Part shown: piece by piece, positions 16,438-25,028 of the stretch
Layout of the letters: each line of letters starts with the position of its first letter
Position numbering within the stretch: the stretch's first letter is position 1
Assembly: GCA_964449445.1 (NCBI GenBank)
Contig: CAYUZT010000002.1
Coordinates: 62,001 to 126,000 of the forward strand
Source of the DNA: JABFSS01 sp964449445
Lineage (GTDB): Bacteria > Patescibacteriota > Gracilibacteria > Peribacterales > Peribacteraceae
Direction: 5' to 3'
Length of the DNA: 64,000 nucleotides
Position numbers and translations under genes: made by a program
The notes under the pieces: generated by a model
What the model saw: the letters and a program-made list of their open reading frames with translations, nothing else
Databases searched by the model: none
What the model was told of the DNA's origin: nothing

Positions 16438-19400
16438 ATGCACGTTATCCGCCATGTCCGGCAGCTCACTGCACTCTCGAGGGAGCACAGACTCTGCCGC
16501 GTCACTGGCGGTCCAGAAGCAGGAGCGAATCTTGAGGCGCAAAATACCACAGCGTTTTCCGTGGAAGGCAGCAGAGGACAGCGCATCAACCAAGCCGACA
16601 AATTTTCGCAGTCCATGGGTGCCATTGCGAATTTCGTTGAGCGATGCGCGAAGTTCGTCGGGAATTTCTTGCAAGAACTCGGCAAGGCTTTTCCAGGCCT
16701 TCAAAGCCTTGCGAGCGTTCCCTTCATTCCTATTCCGGGAGCGGCCCGGAGAGAGGTTCCTCCAGCAAACCAACGACCTGGCGGGGAGAATACTCGAGAT
16801 ATTCCCGCGGATATCAGCAAATTGCAGTCGTCGATCGATGCGAATCAGAAGAGCATGAAGCTACTCGCCGCGCGGCAAAGAACGCTGGCCGGGAATGTGG
16901 CCATCAATGATGACGGAAGTAATTTTGAAGACGTGCAAAAAGCGAATGCGGAAATGCAGCAGGTACTTGGGCAGATGGGCAAGCTGCGTGATACCATCCA
17001 GAGAGATGGCAAGCGCGTCGCGGAGTTGCGGCAGGAGCAGGCGACAAAAACCGCACAAATACCCGCAGCAACTCCTTCGGAGACTCAGGCCGAGTCACCC
17101 GTGAACATCCAAACTCCGCAAGAACCAATCAATGCTTCTGCCACCCCCCCAAATCAACCAGTCACAGTGGAACAGCAGGTTCTCAATACGGCAGCGCCAG
17201 TTGTATCGAATACAGTATCTTCAGCCCCAGTGAACGCCGAACCTGCGCTCAAAGCCAGTGTTCCAGCCGAGCCGCGGGCTGCGCGGGAAGTAGTTGCCGA
17301 GCGTATGCAACGCGGCGGAAATTTTTTGGAGAGCTTCGATTTCACGAAAGGACCCGATGGCGTATGGAGCGCGACAAATTTTCCGTGGAAGTTTAAAGCT
17401 GACGGTAATGGTCGTTGGCTGACACAGCAAACAGCAGCAGGTCAATGGGAGTCTGTAGATTCCGTGAACGCGCCGAGTGATAACCCACGCATTGCAGATC
17501 TTCTGCAACGCCTCAAACAGAGCAGTGACATGACGCCGGAGCACATTCAAACCGTCTTGCGTGCCCGCAGAGGACAGGAGTTGCAGCGCGAAGGCGGCGT
17601 GTGGTTGCTCCAGCAAGGATGCACGCCGTACACGGGTACCGGTGGCGGCTTCGAATACAGCACGGGCTTCCTCTCATTCAACTTGAACCCCCAATTCCAG
17701 TTTGTTGCAGGAAAGTGGGCTGCGCGCTGGAGAACCAGCGGCGAGTGGAACGATCCTGCAACCGTCCAAGCTCCATCGGGGCGTGGTGCAGTGGCCATCA
17801 ATGCCATTCTCGATCATCTCGCGTCACTCAACACGCAAATCGATAACGCAGGAACGCTTCATGATCAACCACAAGATGCTCCAACAGCACACCCGGCTTC
17901 TCCAGTGAATCTCATGCCACCTGTCCAGCAAGAACCTGAGCGGCCACAGGCGACAGAGCAGGAAAAACAAGGAGTCGCGACTTTTGTTGGAAATAACGTG
18001 CGCACGACAATTATGGCGGCCGAGCAATATCAAAAGAATGGCAACACGCCAAATCTTTTGAATGTCATTCAATGCACGCAGGAAGAAATCATCGGATTGA
18101 GATCGGCAATTGCCACCTTCCGCGATGAGCCGGGCCCGGTCAAAATGCTGAGCGCGCGACTTGCAGAGTGTGAAAGAGGTCTCAAGCGGCTCCAACCGGC
18201 AGTCGAAAGCCTGGCCAAAACCGCTGACGATAATTTAGCCCGTGCACGTCAGAGAGTGAACGAAGTCATCGGTCGCGAACAGCAGGCCATCATCAGTGAA
18301 AACGCAGGACGGGAGTCTGGAAATAATTGGTTCAGATTCGGGACTTTCCATCGCTGGCTCACGAATTCCGACCCTTACGAAATCCAAATCACCAATGCCC
18401 ACATGAACATCTCGCGTATGCGCCCCCTTGTTGAACAGCTTGATAAAGCAGCGTCGCAACCAGATGCGCTTGCAAAAATTCGCGCTACGGAAACGGCTTT
18501 CGCTATCATACGTAACGCAAACCGCAGCGATGCGAATGCCAACCAGGAACTCTACAAGCTGGAGCAGGAAGCGATCACCGTTACGCGCGATGTCTCTATT
18601 GCCATCGCCACCACTGTTGCCACCCTTGGGACGAGCGCCGCGTTCTCGCTAGCTGCCCGCGGAACAACGGCTGCTGCGAACGCAGCGAACACGGGTGCTA
18701 CCGCAACTCTCAGCATGCTTCGGCAGGCAACGGTCCAAATCGGGCGAAAAGTTGGAGAAGATGCCCTGAAAGCAATCATACCGGCGATCGGTGTGGCAAT
18801 TGATGAAATGCGGACGAAGGCGCAAGGAGGGACCATTGATCCCAACGACAGAGCCGTAATTGCAAAGAGCATTGCGGGCAAGATTGGCTGGAGTGCGGCA
18901 TTTGGTCCGCTTGGAGACAGAGCGGCGCCGTTGGTGCAGCAGACTGTGGAAAATCTGACAGAGATGTATCAAAATGCACAGAAGGTGAAGGTGCAGCAGG
19001 GGGAGAAGAAAAACGAGGTGCAAATTGCGGAGCAAAATCAGAAAGGCGAAAAACTGACAGCACAGCCGCAGAATAACGCTCCAGAACAACGAGTCGAGCT
19101 TTCGCCCACCGGACTTGTGAACAGAATTCGCGGGCTTGCAAACGGCACTGCCGTCTTGCCGAGCCTTATAGGCAATTATCGGATGGGTTCACTTAACGTC
19201 GATGTGACTCCGCAGGGAATCCAAATCAATGGCCGAAGACTGATTGTCGAAGCAGGAATTCCAAGGGCACGATTAGATCTTTCCACTATGAAGCGCTGTG
19301 AGGTGCCTAGATCAATCATTCCTCCTTCAGCAGCAGGAGAAGGCGTGTCTGTTGGTACTCCACCAAATGAACAAAAGGTAAAATTCGAGACTGTTGCCAC

Positions 19401-19509
19401 TCAACTTGAACAGGCGATGAAGACATTCCAAGGCAATGCTACGGAACATACTGCGGCATTCGGGCTTGCGGTCATGAGGCTAGAGGGTCCGCCTCCGACT
19501 ACTACGTAA
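16438..19509 (+). CDS. Large (1023-residue) coiled-coil protein with duplicated Trp module, partner of module 3
   Basis: No recognised family. The N-terminus has LSREHRLCRV, shared with the other partners. An amphipathic segment (~45-85) and coiled coil (~120-210) are followed by a Pro/Gln/Ala linker and a duplicated Trp-rich module (~295-350 and ~385-455) with common 'GVW...G[RK]W........G.W......V.APS'. A helical unit around residues 540-600 ('TQEEIIGLRSAI...VKMLSARLAECERGLKRLQ') resembles the repeat of the 1260-residue protein. Residues ~718-745 are a long Ala/Thr/Ile hydrophobic stretch (IAIATTVATLGTSAAFSLAA) that could enter a membrane. Function unknown. Confidence 0.65.
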   Translation: MHVIRHVRQLTALSREHRLCRVTGGPEAGANLEAQNTTAFSVEGSRGQRINQADKFSQSMGAIANFVERCAKFVGNFLQELGKAFPGLQSLASVPFIPIPGAARREVPPANQRPGGENTRDIPADISKLQSSIDANQKSMKLLAARQRTLAGNVAINDDGSNFEDVQKANAEMQQVLGQMGKLRDTIQRDGKRVAELRQEQATKTAQIPAATPSETQAESPVNIQTPQEPINASATPPNQPVTVEQQVLNTAAPVVSNTVSSAPVNAEPALKASVPAEPRAAREVVAERMQRGGNFLESFDFTKGPDGVWSATNFPWKFKADGNGRWLTQQTAAGQWESVDSVNAPSDNPRIADLLQRLKQSSDMTPEHIQTVLRARRGQELQREGGVWLLQQGCTPYTGTGGGFEYSTGFLSFNLNPQFQFVAGKWAARWRTSGEWNDPATVQAPSGRGAVAINAILDHLASLNTQIDNAGTLHDQPQDAPTAHPASPVNLMPPVQQEPERPQATEQEKQGVATFVGNNVRTTIMAAEQYQKNGNTPNLLNVIQCTQEEIIGLRSAIATFRDEPGPVKMLSARLAECERGLKRLQPAVESLAKTADDNLARARQRVNEVIGREQQAIISENAGRESGNNWFRFGTFHRWLTNSDPYEIQITNAHMNISRMRPLVEQLDKAASQPDALAKIRATETAFAIIRNANRSDANANQELYKLEQEAITVTRDVSIAIATTVATLGTSAAFSLAARGTTAAANAANTGATATLSMLRQATVQIGRKVGEDALKAIIPAIGVAIDEMRTKAQGGTIDPNDRAVIAKSIAGKIGWSAAFGPLGDRAAPLVQQTVENLTEMYQNAQKVKVQQGEKKNEVQIAEQNQKGEKLTAQPQNNAPEQRVELSPTGLVNRIRGLANGTAVLPSLIGNYRMGSLNVDVTPQGIQINGRRLIVEAGIPRARLDLSTMKRCEVPRSIIPPSAAGEGVSVGTPPNEQKVKFETVATQLEQAMKTFQGNATEHTAAFGLAVMRLEGPPPTTT

Positions 19510-19546
19510 TCCTGAACTTCTGTGGCCATTCAATTCACTTTCCTAC

Positions 19547-19819
19547 TCAGGACAAGCTCGGAGGTTTTTCTTGCAGATAATGCTTCATCTGTTTCTTGAG
19601 AAATCGCCATCCAGAACCACTCTTCAAAAATTTCTCGCGACCCAGTGCGTCCATCTTGTGGACGTATGTTTCACAGTAAACAAGTTTCCACAAAATCTCT
19701 TGGGAAGTTGAAACATTTTTATGGCGGTTATGCTCTTCCAATCTGCGTTTTAAGTCTGTTGAGTAGCCAATGTACCAATTACCGCTCGGTTTACTTTCAA
19801 TGACGTAAACATGATGCAT
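19547..19819 (-). CDS. GIY-YIG endonuclease-domain protein (UPF0213-like)
   Basis: A 90-residue single-domain protein of the GIY-YIG nuclease superfamily: HHVYVIESKPSGNWYIGYSTDLKRRLEEHN holds the two signature strands (VYV...WYIG), the Arg of the first helix and the His/Asn region; the Glu of the active site is likely in ALGREKFLKSG. Such small proteins (YhbQ-like) are of unclear cellular role; DNA repair or nuclease functions have been proposed. TGCTAGAGT, an extended -10, lies eight bases before the ATG, consistent with leaderless mRNA. Convergent with the large gene at 16438. Confidence 0.85.
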   Translation of the reverse strand: MHHVYVIESKPSGNWYIGYSTDLKRRLEEHNRHKNVSTSQEILWKLVYCETYVHKMDALGREKFLKSGSGWRFLKKQMKHYLQEKPPSLS

Positions 19820-19876
19820 AGCCGATCACTCTAGCAGAACATTTATTGGCTGCGCCACGTGGACGCGCCTAGGAGG

Positions 19877-19936
19877 CCACGTAAAGCGGCTTCGCCGCCA
19901 CGTGGCACGTAAAGTCGCTAGCGCGTCTTTACGTGG
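19877..19936. repeat. CCACGTAAAG inverted repeats after tRNA-Leu
   Basis: CCACGTAAAG (19877-19886) and CTTTACGTGG (19927-19936) are exact inverted repeats. An inner CACGTAAAG (19906-19914) pairs with the same right arm. On the minus strand this forms a stem immediately after, and partly including, the CCA end of the tRNA, without a T-run. It may direct 3' processing or be a mobile palindrome that has landed at the tRNA end. Confidence 0.5.
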
Positions 19937-20019
19937 TGCCGGGGAGAGGACTTGAACCTCCATGGGATTGCTCCCACCAGCTCCTAAGGCTGGCGCGTCT
20001 GCCATTTCGCCACCCCGGC
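19934..20019 (-). tRNA. tRNA-Leu (anticodon TAG)
   Basis: On the minus strand the acceptor arm GCCGGGG pairs with CCCCGGC, followed by discriminator A and an encoded CCA (19934-19936). The D stem is GCG/CGC. The anticodon stem CCAGC/GCTGG holds the seven-base loop CTTAGGA, giving anticodon TAG. A variable arm and the T-loop GTTCAAGTC complete a class II tRNA of 86 bases including CCA. Confidence 0.93.
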
Positions 20020-20053
20020 ATATGTCGAGAATACTCGTCAGATGTCTACTGTT

Positions 20054-20320
20054 CTACTCGTACACGTCGTGGTCGCCGATATCGAGGAGAAGAGCTGTGT
20101 GCTTATTTTCATACACGAAAATGACTCGATGTTTGTAATCAATAGAAAAACTCCATGTGCCCCGAAATCTCCCCTTGAGCTTATGTACACGGAGAGATGG
20201 ATGCTGAGGATCGGCGGAAAACATCGCAATACGTTCCTTCGTGTATTCCTGCAGAGCCGCCGGTAGTTTTTTGAAACTCCGCACGAAAACCGGTTTGTAA
20301 CCAATGCGGAGCTTGCTCAT
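20054..20320 (-). CDS. RelE/ParE-superfamily toxin (probable mRNA interferase)
   Basis: An 88-residue toxin. FVRSFKKLPAALQEYTKERI, LKGRFRGTWSFSIDYKHRVIF and the terminal IGDHDVYE match RelE/YafQ-type type II toxins; the Arg of HRVIF and the terminal His/Tyr are the expected catalytic or RNA-contacting residues. Its start overlaps the stop of the upstream antitoxin gene by four bases (ATGA). A ParE-like gyrase poison is the alternative, but the C-terminal His-Tyr arrangement favours ribosome-dependent RNA cleavage. Confidence 0.85.
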   Translation of the reverse strand: MSKLRIGYKPVFVRSFKKLPAALQEYTKERIAMFSADPQHPSLRVHKLKGRFRGTWSFSIDYKHRVIFVYENKHTALLLDIGDHDVYE

Positions 20321-20523
20321 ATCTTTTTTACGAGCTCATCAAGATCGCCATAGAGAGTCGGTTCCTTTTGAGCTCTTAACACTCTTTCTACAGCCTGATC
20401 CTCAATATATTTTTCTAATGCCATGCGCATTGCTGCGGCTTTGTTAGGAGCTTTCCCGATTTGGACAAGTTCTTCAAGATGCTTGAGAAGCTGGGCCGAG
20501 AGAGGGACGGAGATAGTGGTCAT
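20317..20523 (-). CDS. Ribbon-helix-helix antitoxin of the RelE-type pair
   Basis: A 68-residue protein beginning MTTISVPLSAQLLKHLEELV, a ribbon-helix-helix DNA-binding opening, followed by an acidic C-terminal tail (QKEPTLYGDLDELVKKI) of the kind that wraps the toxin. The ATG at 20523 gives the natural RHH start; upstream readings add hydrophobic residues encoded by the promoter region. The AT-rich upstream region with TATTAT-like hexamers probably carries the autoregulated promoter. It is translationally coupled to the toxin gene. Confidence 0.8.
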   Translation of the reverse strand: MTTISVPLSAQLLKHLEELVQIGKAPNKAAAMRMALEKYIEDQAVERVLRAQKEPTLYGDLDELVKKI

Positions 20524-20595
20524 AGGAAAAAGTATGAAATAATCGTATGATAATATCATATATTTTTCCTTCACCAAACGCAAGCAAAAATATCT

Positions 20596-20874
20596 ATGTA
20601 TTCAGCGCTATACTTCTCCATCGACCACTCCCCCCTGTCCGCACACACGCATTCCGCAGAGGTCTTTCGCCTTCACATGCCTCGCTGGGCAAAAAGGATC
20701 GCGTATGCCAAGGACGGAACAACGAAATACATCCTCGTGAATATCCGTCGCGATGATGACCCGCTCGAGTATCCCGAGTACTTCGTGATTTCTGTTGATG
20801 GCATCAAGGTCCTTCGCGTGTATAAAAATCCCAATCAAACTCCTCCACCTCTCCCCGCCCCCGATGCTCTTTAG
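20596..20874 (+). CDS. Small hypothetical protein
   Basis: A 92-residue reading frame with protein-like composition (RWAKRIAYAKDGTTKYILVNIRR, then EYFVISVDGIKVLRVYKNP). It could be an all-beta fold. It overlaps the start of the acyltransferase gene by 11 bases, so the two may be coupled. An internal ATG at 20677 (MPRWAKRIAY) is an alternative start. No family recognised. Confidence 0.5.
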   Translation: MYSALYFSIDHSPLSAHTHSAEVFRLHMPRWAKRIAYAKDGTTKYILVNIRRDDDPLEYPEYFVISVDGIKVLRVYKNPNQTPPPLPAPDAL

Positions 20875-22228
20875 TAGTCCTGTTTTCCTCTTCTGGTTCC
20901 TGCCGCTCGCGCTCCTCGTGTACTGGATGACACCGGAGCGTGCGCGGAATGCCATTCTCGTTCTCCTGAGTTACGTGTTCTACAGCTGGTGGGACCCGCT
21001 GCTCGTGCCGCTCCTGCTCGCGTCGACGTGCCTGAACTACGGGATAGGACGATTCCTCTCTGCCGCAGTCGCGCATCGTCGTGGATGGTGGCTTGCGATC
21101 GGAGTGATCCTCAACGTCCTGCTGCTCGGGTTCTTTAAGTACGAGGCGATGCTTGCGCGGACCCTGCTCGCACTCACCGGTCAGAGTATCGTGCCGGTTC
21201 TCAGTATTCCTTTGCCGCTGGGCATTTCCTTCTTCACTTTCGAGGGCATCAGTTACCTGGTCGACGTGTACCGCGGAGGAAAGGCATCAAAACGATTCAC
21301 GGAATTCACCTGCTTCATCTCGTTCTTCCCGCATTTGATCGCCGGGCCCATTATTCGGTTTGGAGAAATCGCGCCGCAGTTCCAGCATCATTTGAACGGT
21401 TGGTCCGAACACGCCGAGGGCATCTATCGATTTCTTCTGGGACTTGGGAAAAAGGTAATTCTGGCAAATCTGTTTGGTTCCGTCGCCGATGCTGCTTTTG
21501 CCTCTACGAGCCTTTCGAGCGCATCTGCCTGGGCGGGTCTTATTGCCTATAGCATGCAGATTTACCTGGATTTCTCGGCGTACACCGACATGGCGATCGG
21601 TCTGGGGCTCCTGTTCGGGTTCCGACTCCCCGAGAACTTCGACAGGCCATACTCTGCCCGGAGCGTCACCGAATTCTGGCGGCGATGGCACATGACACTC
21701 TCGCGATGGATTCGCGATTACATCTACATTCCGCTCGGGGGCAGCCGGGGAAGCACGCTCTTCACCATCAGAAATCTCCTCATCACCATGACAATCGCAG
21801 GCGCCTGGCACGGGGCCAGCTGGACGTTTGTCGCATGGGGTGTGTATCACGGGATTCTTCTGAGCGTGGAGAGGATCGGCACAGTCAAAAACATGTCCAT
21901 CGTTCCCGATCAGCTCAAAACGCCAATCACCTTCCTTCTCGTCACGCTCGGATGGGTACTCTTCCGCGCAGAAAGCTTTGGCGCCGCGCTCCAGTACTAC
22001 CGTGCGCTCATTCCTACGACACTGCTGGATATCACCGCAGATCTCACTGCCGGGATGCCCGCGATTCTGGTAGTCGCCTTCGGGTTTTTAGCTTTGGAAC
22101 GCTTTATTCCCAAATTGCCACAGCGCTTTACCTTTCCTCTCACTGTACTCATGACGTGCGTGCTCCTGTGCTCGTTCTTCGTCGCATTTGGGAGTACGGG
22201 TACACCGTTCATTTATTTCCAATTCTAA
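20864..22228 (+). CDS. MBOAT-family O-acyltransferase (AlgI/DltB-like)
   Basis: A 454-residue polytopic membrane enzyme that passes an acyl (usually acetyl) group across the membrane to an extracellular polymer. Landmarks are FKYEAMLARTLL, ISFFTFEGISYLVDVYRG, LIAGPIIRFGEI, WRRWHMTLSRWIRDYIYIPLGG and the catalytic-His motif AGAWHGASWTFVAWG. AlgI acetylates alginate and DltB D-alanylates teichoic acid; the neighbour here (SGNH enzyme) points to acetylation of a surface polysaccharide. The ATG at 20864 begins the first membrane helix directly. Its TAA shares one base with the next ATG. Confidence 0.92.
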   Translation: MLFSSPVFLFWFLPLALLVYWMTPERARNAILVLLSYVFYSWWDPLLVPLLLASTCLNYGIGRFLSAAVAHRRGWWLAIGVILNVLLLGFFKYEAMLARTLLALTGQSIVPVLSIPLPLGISFFTFEGISYLVDVYRGGKASKRFTEFTCFISFFPHLIAGPIIRFGEIAPQFQHHLNGWSEHAEGIYRFLLGLGKKVILANLFGSVADAAFASTSLSSASAWAGLIAYSMQIYLDFSAYTDMAIGLGLLFGFRLPENFDRPYSARSVTEFWRRWHMTLSRWIRDYIYIPLGGSRGSTLFTIRNLLITMTIAGAWHGASWTFVAWGVYHGILLSVERIGTVKNMSIVPDQLKTPITFLLVTLGWVLFRAESFGAALQYYRALIPTTLLDITADLTAGMPAILVVAFGFLALERFIPKLPQRFTFPLTVLMTCVLLCSFFVAFGSTGTPFIYFQF

Positions 22229-23370
22229 TGTCAACGCCTGCAAAATTTTCTGGCACTAATCCACGTCTCTTCTGCCTAATCATTGGAGGAGTCTTCTGCG
22301 CGCTGCTCCTTGTTGAGCGGCTGGCCCCGGTGGTTCTCTCTCTCGATGCATTCTTCTTCCGCCCGTGGGAGTACATGACGGGAGCGTATCGCTATAACGC
22401 ACCCCGAACATCGATGACAATGACTCTGGAGGGGTATGGTGACCTCAGTAACATCCTGGGAACTCCGCAATTTCGCGTGCCACGTCAGTACGTATGGACG
22501 AATGACGCATATGGATTTCGTAACAGCTTCGCGACGCAGCATGAGTATCCGGAAATTCTTGTTGTTGGCGATTCCTTCATGACCAGTGCCGCCGATAACG
22601 ATGACGATACATTCGTGGAGCAGCTGAGAAAGCGCACGGGCAAGCGCGTTTCCGGCTACGTTCCCGCAAACATGTCGGAGTTTCTCGCGGATCCACGCTT
22701 TCATGTCAACGTTCCTCCTGTTGTGCTCTGGGGGAGAGTGGAACGCAATCTTCTGGGAGACGATGGAGAGATGCAGACGCTTCTCAAAGACTCTACGTGC
22801 TTCCGGAATTCGAAAGAATCGCGTGACGCTCTCTCCACGCTCAAAGAAAAAGTGAAATCCAGCGTCGGTCCATTCAAAGAGTATGCGACACTCTCCATTT
22901 TCCGTCGTACTGCACGGCAACTCCTCGCGCAGGCGGTCTTCGCAATCACCGGCGAGTACGATTCTCAGGTGCAGATTGCTGAGGATGGTTCCGGCATACT
23001 CTTTTTTGCGAAAGGAATCAGGCTTCTTGGTCGTTCCTCGGATGATCGCGACATGAAGAGCGTTGCACAGGCGGTCGCTCACGTGCGGGACTGCCTTGCA
23101 GAGCGCGGGTCCACACTTCTCTTCCTCCCCATTCCTGACAAAGAGCATGTGTATGCGGAAAAAGTGAAGGCGGAAAGCGCATCAGCAAACGTTTTTGAGG
23201 ATTTTTCCGCACATCTCCGTTCACAGAATGTGACGTTCGTGGATCTCTGGCCAGTGTTCGCAGGGTATGCACAGGAAGAGCAGGAGCTGCTCTATTGGCC
23301 CGACGATACGCACTGGAATGCAAAGGGAATCAGCGTTGCGGTGGAAGAAGTGACAAAGAAGTTGCGCTGA
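22228..23370 (+). CDS. AlgJ/AlgX-like SGNH O-acetyltransferase
   Basis: A 380-residue single-pass membrane protein: N-terminal anchor FCLIIGGVFCALLLVERL, then an extracytoplasmic SGNH fold with block I VVGDSFM (nucleophile Ser) and the C-terminal DDTHWNAKG box supplying Asp and His, as in AlgJ/AlgX/PatB-type polysaccharide acetyltransferases. Coupled to the MBOAT gene (TAATG), giving the usual two-part machine: MBOAT moves acetyl groups outward and this protein places them on the glycan. A reading starting at 21685 is only an out-of-register extension. Confidence 0.85.
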   Translation: MSTPAKFSGTNPRLFCLIIGGVFCALLLVERLAPVVLSLDAFFFRPWEYMTGAYRYNAPRTSMTMTLEGYGDLSNILGTPQFRVPRQYVWTNDAYGFRNSFATQHEYPEILVVGDSFMTSAADNDDDTFVEQLRKRTGKRVSGYVPANMSEFLADPRFHVNVPPVVLWGRVERNLLGDDGEMQTLLKDSTCFRNSKESRDALSTLKEKVKSSVGPFKEYATLSIFRRTARQLLAQAVFAITGEYDSQVQIAEDGSGILFFAKGIRLLGRSSDDRDMKSVAQAVAHVRDCLAERGSTLLFLPIPDKEHVYAEKVKAESASANVFEDFSAHLRSQNVTFVDLWPVFAGYAQEEQELLYWPDDTHWNAKGISVAVEEVTKKLR

Positions 23371-24936
23371 TCACCACACAATCGGCTCATAGACTCCCTC
23401 CGCATCCGGTCCGCGGTAGATCGCGAGAAGTTCCAGACCATCGACAATCACCGATCCCACTTTTCTGTCTTCCGGAAAGATATGCCGGTATTCATGCGCC
23501 CGGAAATTATCGAGAATATAGTCGGCTTCTGCCGCCTGGGTGAAGTACAAACGATTCCATTGTTCAATCGGAAGAGTATCGGCACTGGTTTTCCCGATGC
23601 GCGCGGCAGTGAACACGTTGATCCGTTTGCCAAAATCATTTCGTACCACCCATTCCAGTCCGCTGCGGTAGCTGAGTCCCCAGTAATCAAGCTCAAACTG
23701 TCCGGCAACAAACCGCGTCGGGATGCTGAAATATGCGTATTCATATGGGTGATTGCGGATAGTCCATATTCCGGTTAAAAGCAGCTGCAAGCCGATGAAT
23801 CCAATGACTGCCACTTGGCCTACTTTTTTCCCCAGAGCCGGCAATTTTTTTGTGGCAATCAAGAGCCACCACATTCCTTCCAGGGAGATGAGCAAAAATG
23901 CCGGATACAAGAATAGGACGTGCCGCCACTCATCGAAAATGCCGATGCGAAGGGCAATGAGGGCCGCAATGGGAATGGTAAACCAGAAGAGGGCGAGTCC
24001 GGCAGTCGCATGTTCCTGAAATAAACAGAGGGGGCGTTGTGAGCAGCGGATCCAGAGTCCGATGAAGCCGATGATGAAGAACAGGGAGTAGAGAATCGGG
24101 GTCGTAATACCGATCCACACCAGGACGTAATGCCACGGGGTTCCTGCGTCACTCATCAATTGCCCAAAATAAAGCCCGCCGCCGGATCGTGCGGTGGTGT
24201 TCAGAAATGCGCCGATCAATCCCTGAATGGGGTGATGCCACAGGAGAGGCCAAATTAGGGTTAAGGTTAGGGTTAGGGTTGGGAGATATATAGCGGACAT
24301 CTTCATTTTTTCACGATGCGACCACTCCTGCATCCAGAGGAAGAGTAAAGCGAGAACAGGCATCAGAAAGCCAAAAACACGCATACTAATGAGAATTGCC
24401 GTGCAGAGAATGTGAAGGAATAGCCTCAGGAGAGTTTTCTTGTCTAGGAATCGGAGGAGCGTCCATGTGCTCAGTGTGAAGAAGAGCATCGCGGGAACGT
24501 CTTTGGGATTATAAAACCCGTGCGCGAAGAGTCGAGGACTCAGCATGAACATTAGGCTCCCGAGGAGCGGCAGTTTCCAGTCGTTGAATCGATAGCGGGC
24601 AATCCGGTAGAACGCGACGATACTCAGAAAGAACATGCCGAACGTCATCAGATGACGCAAAAACCAAATATCCCCGCCATCCGTGAGTCCCGATGCATAT
24701 TCCATTGCTCGCATGAACACATGGATGATCGGATTGTAAAAAGACCAATCCAATTGGGCGGGGAGAGGGCCATTTTGAAAGAGATAGGCAAATGCGTCAT
24801 TCCCAAACGAACGCACCGCAGCTTCGTCGCCAGAAACGCCATAGTCCCGGTGGACTACAACGCCGATGACGAAGAAGAGGAAGAAGAAATACAGCGGGAC
24901 CAGCGTGTTTCGGTAGCGGGAGAGGAATATTTTCAC
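23371..24936 (-). CDS. GT39-like (ArnT/PMT family) membrane glycosyltransferase
   Basis: A 521-residue protein with roughly ten membrane helices. The first loop GVSGDEAAVRSFGND contains the Asp-Glu pair typical of GT-C fold lipid-phosphate-sugar-dependent enzymes; LMFMLSPRLFAHGFYNPKDVPAMLF is also family-like. It would glycosylate a protein or lipid on the outer face. The start is taken as GTG at 24936, ahead of the first helix and after a GTAGGG sequence; no ATG is close. A telomere-like TTAGGG tract (24255-24284) lies in frame and encodes Leu-Thr repeats. Confidence 0.8.
   Translation of the reverse strand: MKIFLSRYRNTLVPLYFFFLFFVIGVVVHRDYGVSGDEAAVRSFGNDAFAYLFQNGPLPAQLDWSFYNPIIHVFMRAMEYASGLTDGGDIWFLRHLMTFGMFFLSIVAFYRIARYRFNDWKLPLLGSLMFMLSPRLFAHGFYNPKDVPAMLFFTLSTWTLLRFLDKKTLLRLFLHILCTAILISMRVFGFLMPVLALLFLWMQEWSHREKMKMSAIYLPTLTLTLTLIWPLLWHHPIQGLIGAFLNTTARSGGGLYFGQLMSDAGTPWHYVLVWIGITTPILYSLFFIIGFIGLWIRCSQRPLCLFQEHATAGLALFWFTIPIAALIALRIGIFDEWRHVLFLYPAFLLISLEGMWWLLIATKKLPALGKKVGQVAVIGFIGLQLLLTGIWTIRNHPYEYAYFSIPTRFVAGQFELDYWGLSYRSGLEWVVRNDFGKRINVFTAARIGKTSADTLPIEQWNRLYFTQAAEADYILDNFRAHEYRHIFPEDRKVGSVIVDGLELLAIYRGPDAEGVYEPIVW
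24255..24284. repeat. TTAGGG-like tandem tract inside the GT39-like gene
   Basis: TTAGGG-TTAAGG-TTAGGG-TTAGGG-TTGGGA, five hexamers, read in the minus frame as alternating Leu and Thr inside a membrane helix. A second tract lies at 58484-58514 before pyrF. Confidence 0.7.
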
Positions 24937-24995
24937 CCTACAAGGGTACCCTCTGGACCAGCTTCCTTCGACCTCTGGTCTGGTAGCGACTTTTC

Positions 24996-25004
24996 TGCTA
25001 TAAT
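24996..25004 (+). promoter_or_regulatory. Extended -10 promoter of the fourth small helical protein
   Basis: TGCTATAAT is a perfect extended -10 (TATAAT 24999-25004). The predicted start at about 25011 gives a leader of 18 bases to ATG 25029. Confidence 0.6.
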
Positions 25005-25028
25005 AAGAGCAAATCTCGATACACAACT

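Noticed and set aside
19860..19936. CRISPR-like repeats near tRNA-Leu
   Set aside because: The repeats are inverted arms with no regular spacers and no cas gene nearby; they form a hairpin.
21685..22227. Upstream extension of the SGNH acetyltransferase frame
   Set aside because: It overlaps the catalytic half of the MBOAT gene in another frame; the ATG at 22228 directly precedes a membrane anchor.
24255..24284. Eukaryotic telomere contamination
   Set aside because: The tract is short, in frame in a bacterial membrane protein gene and flanked by ordinary coding sequence.
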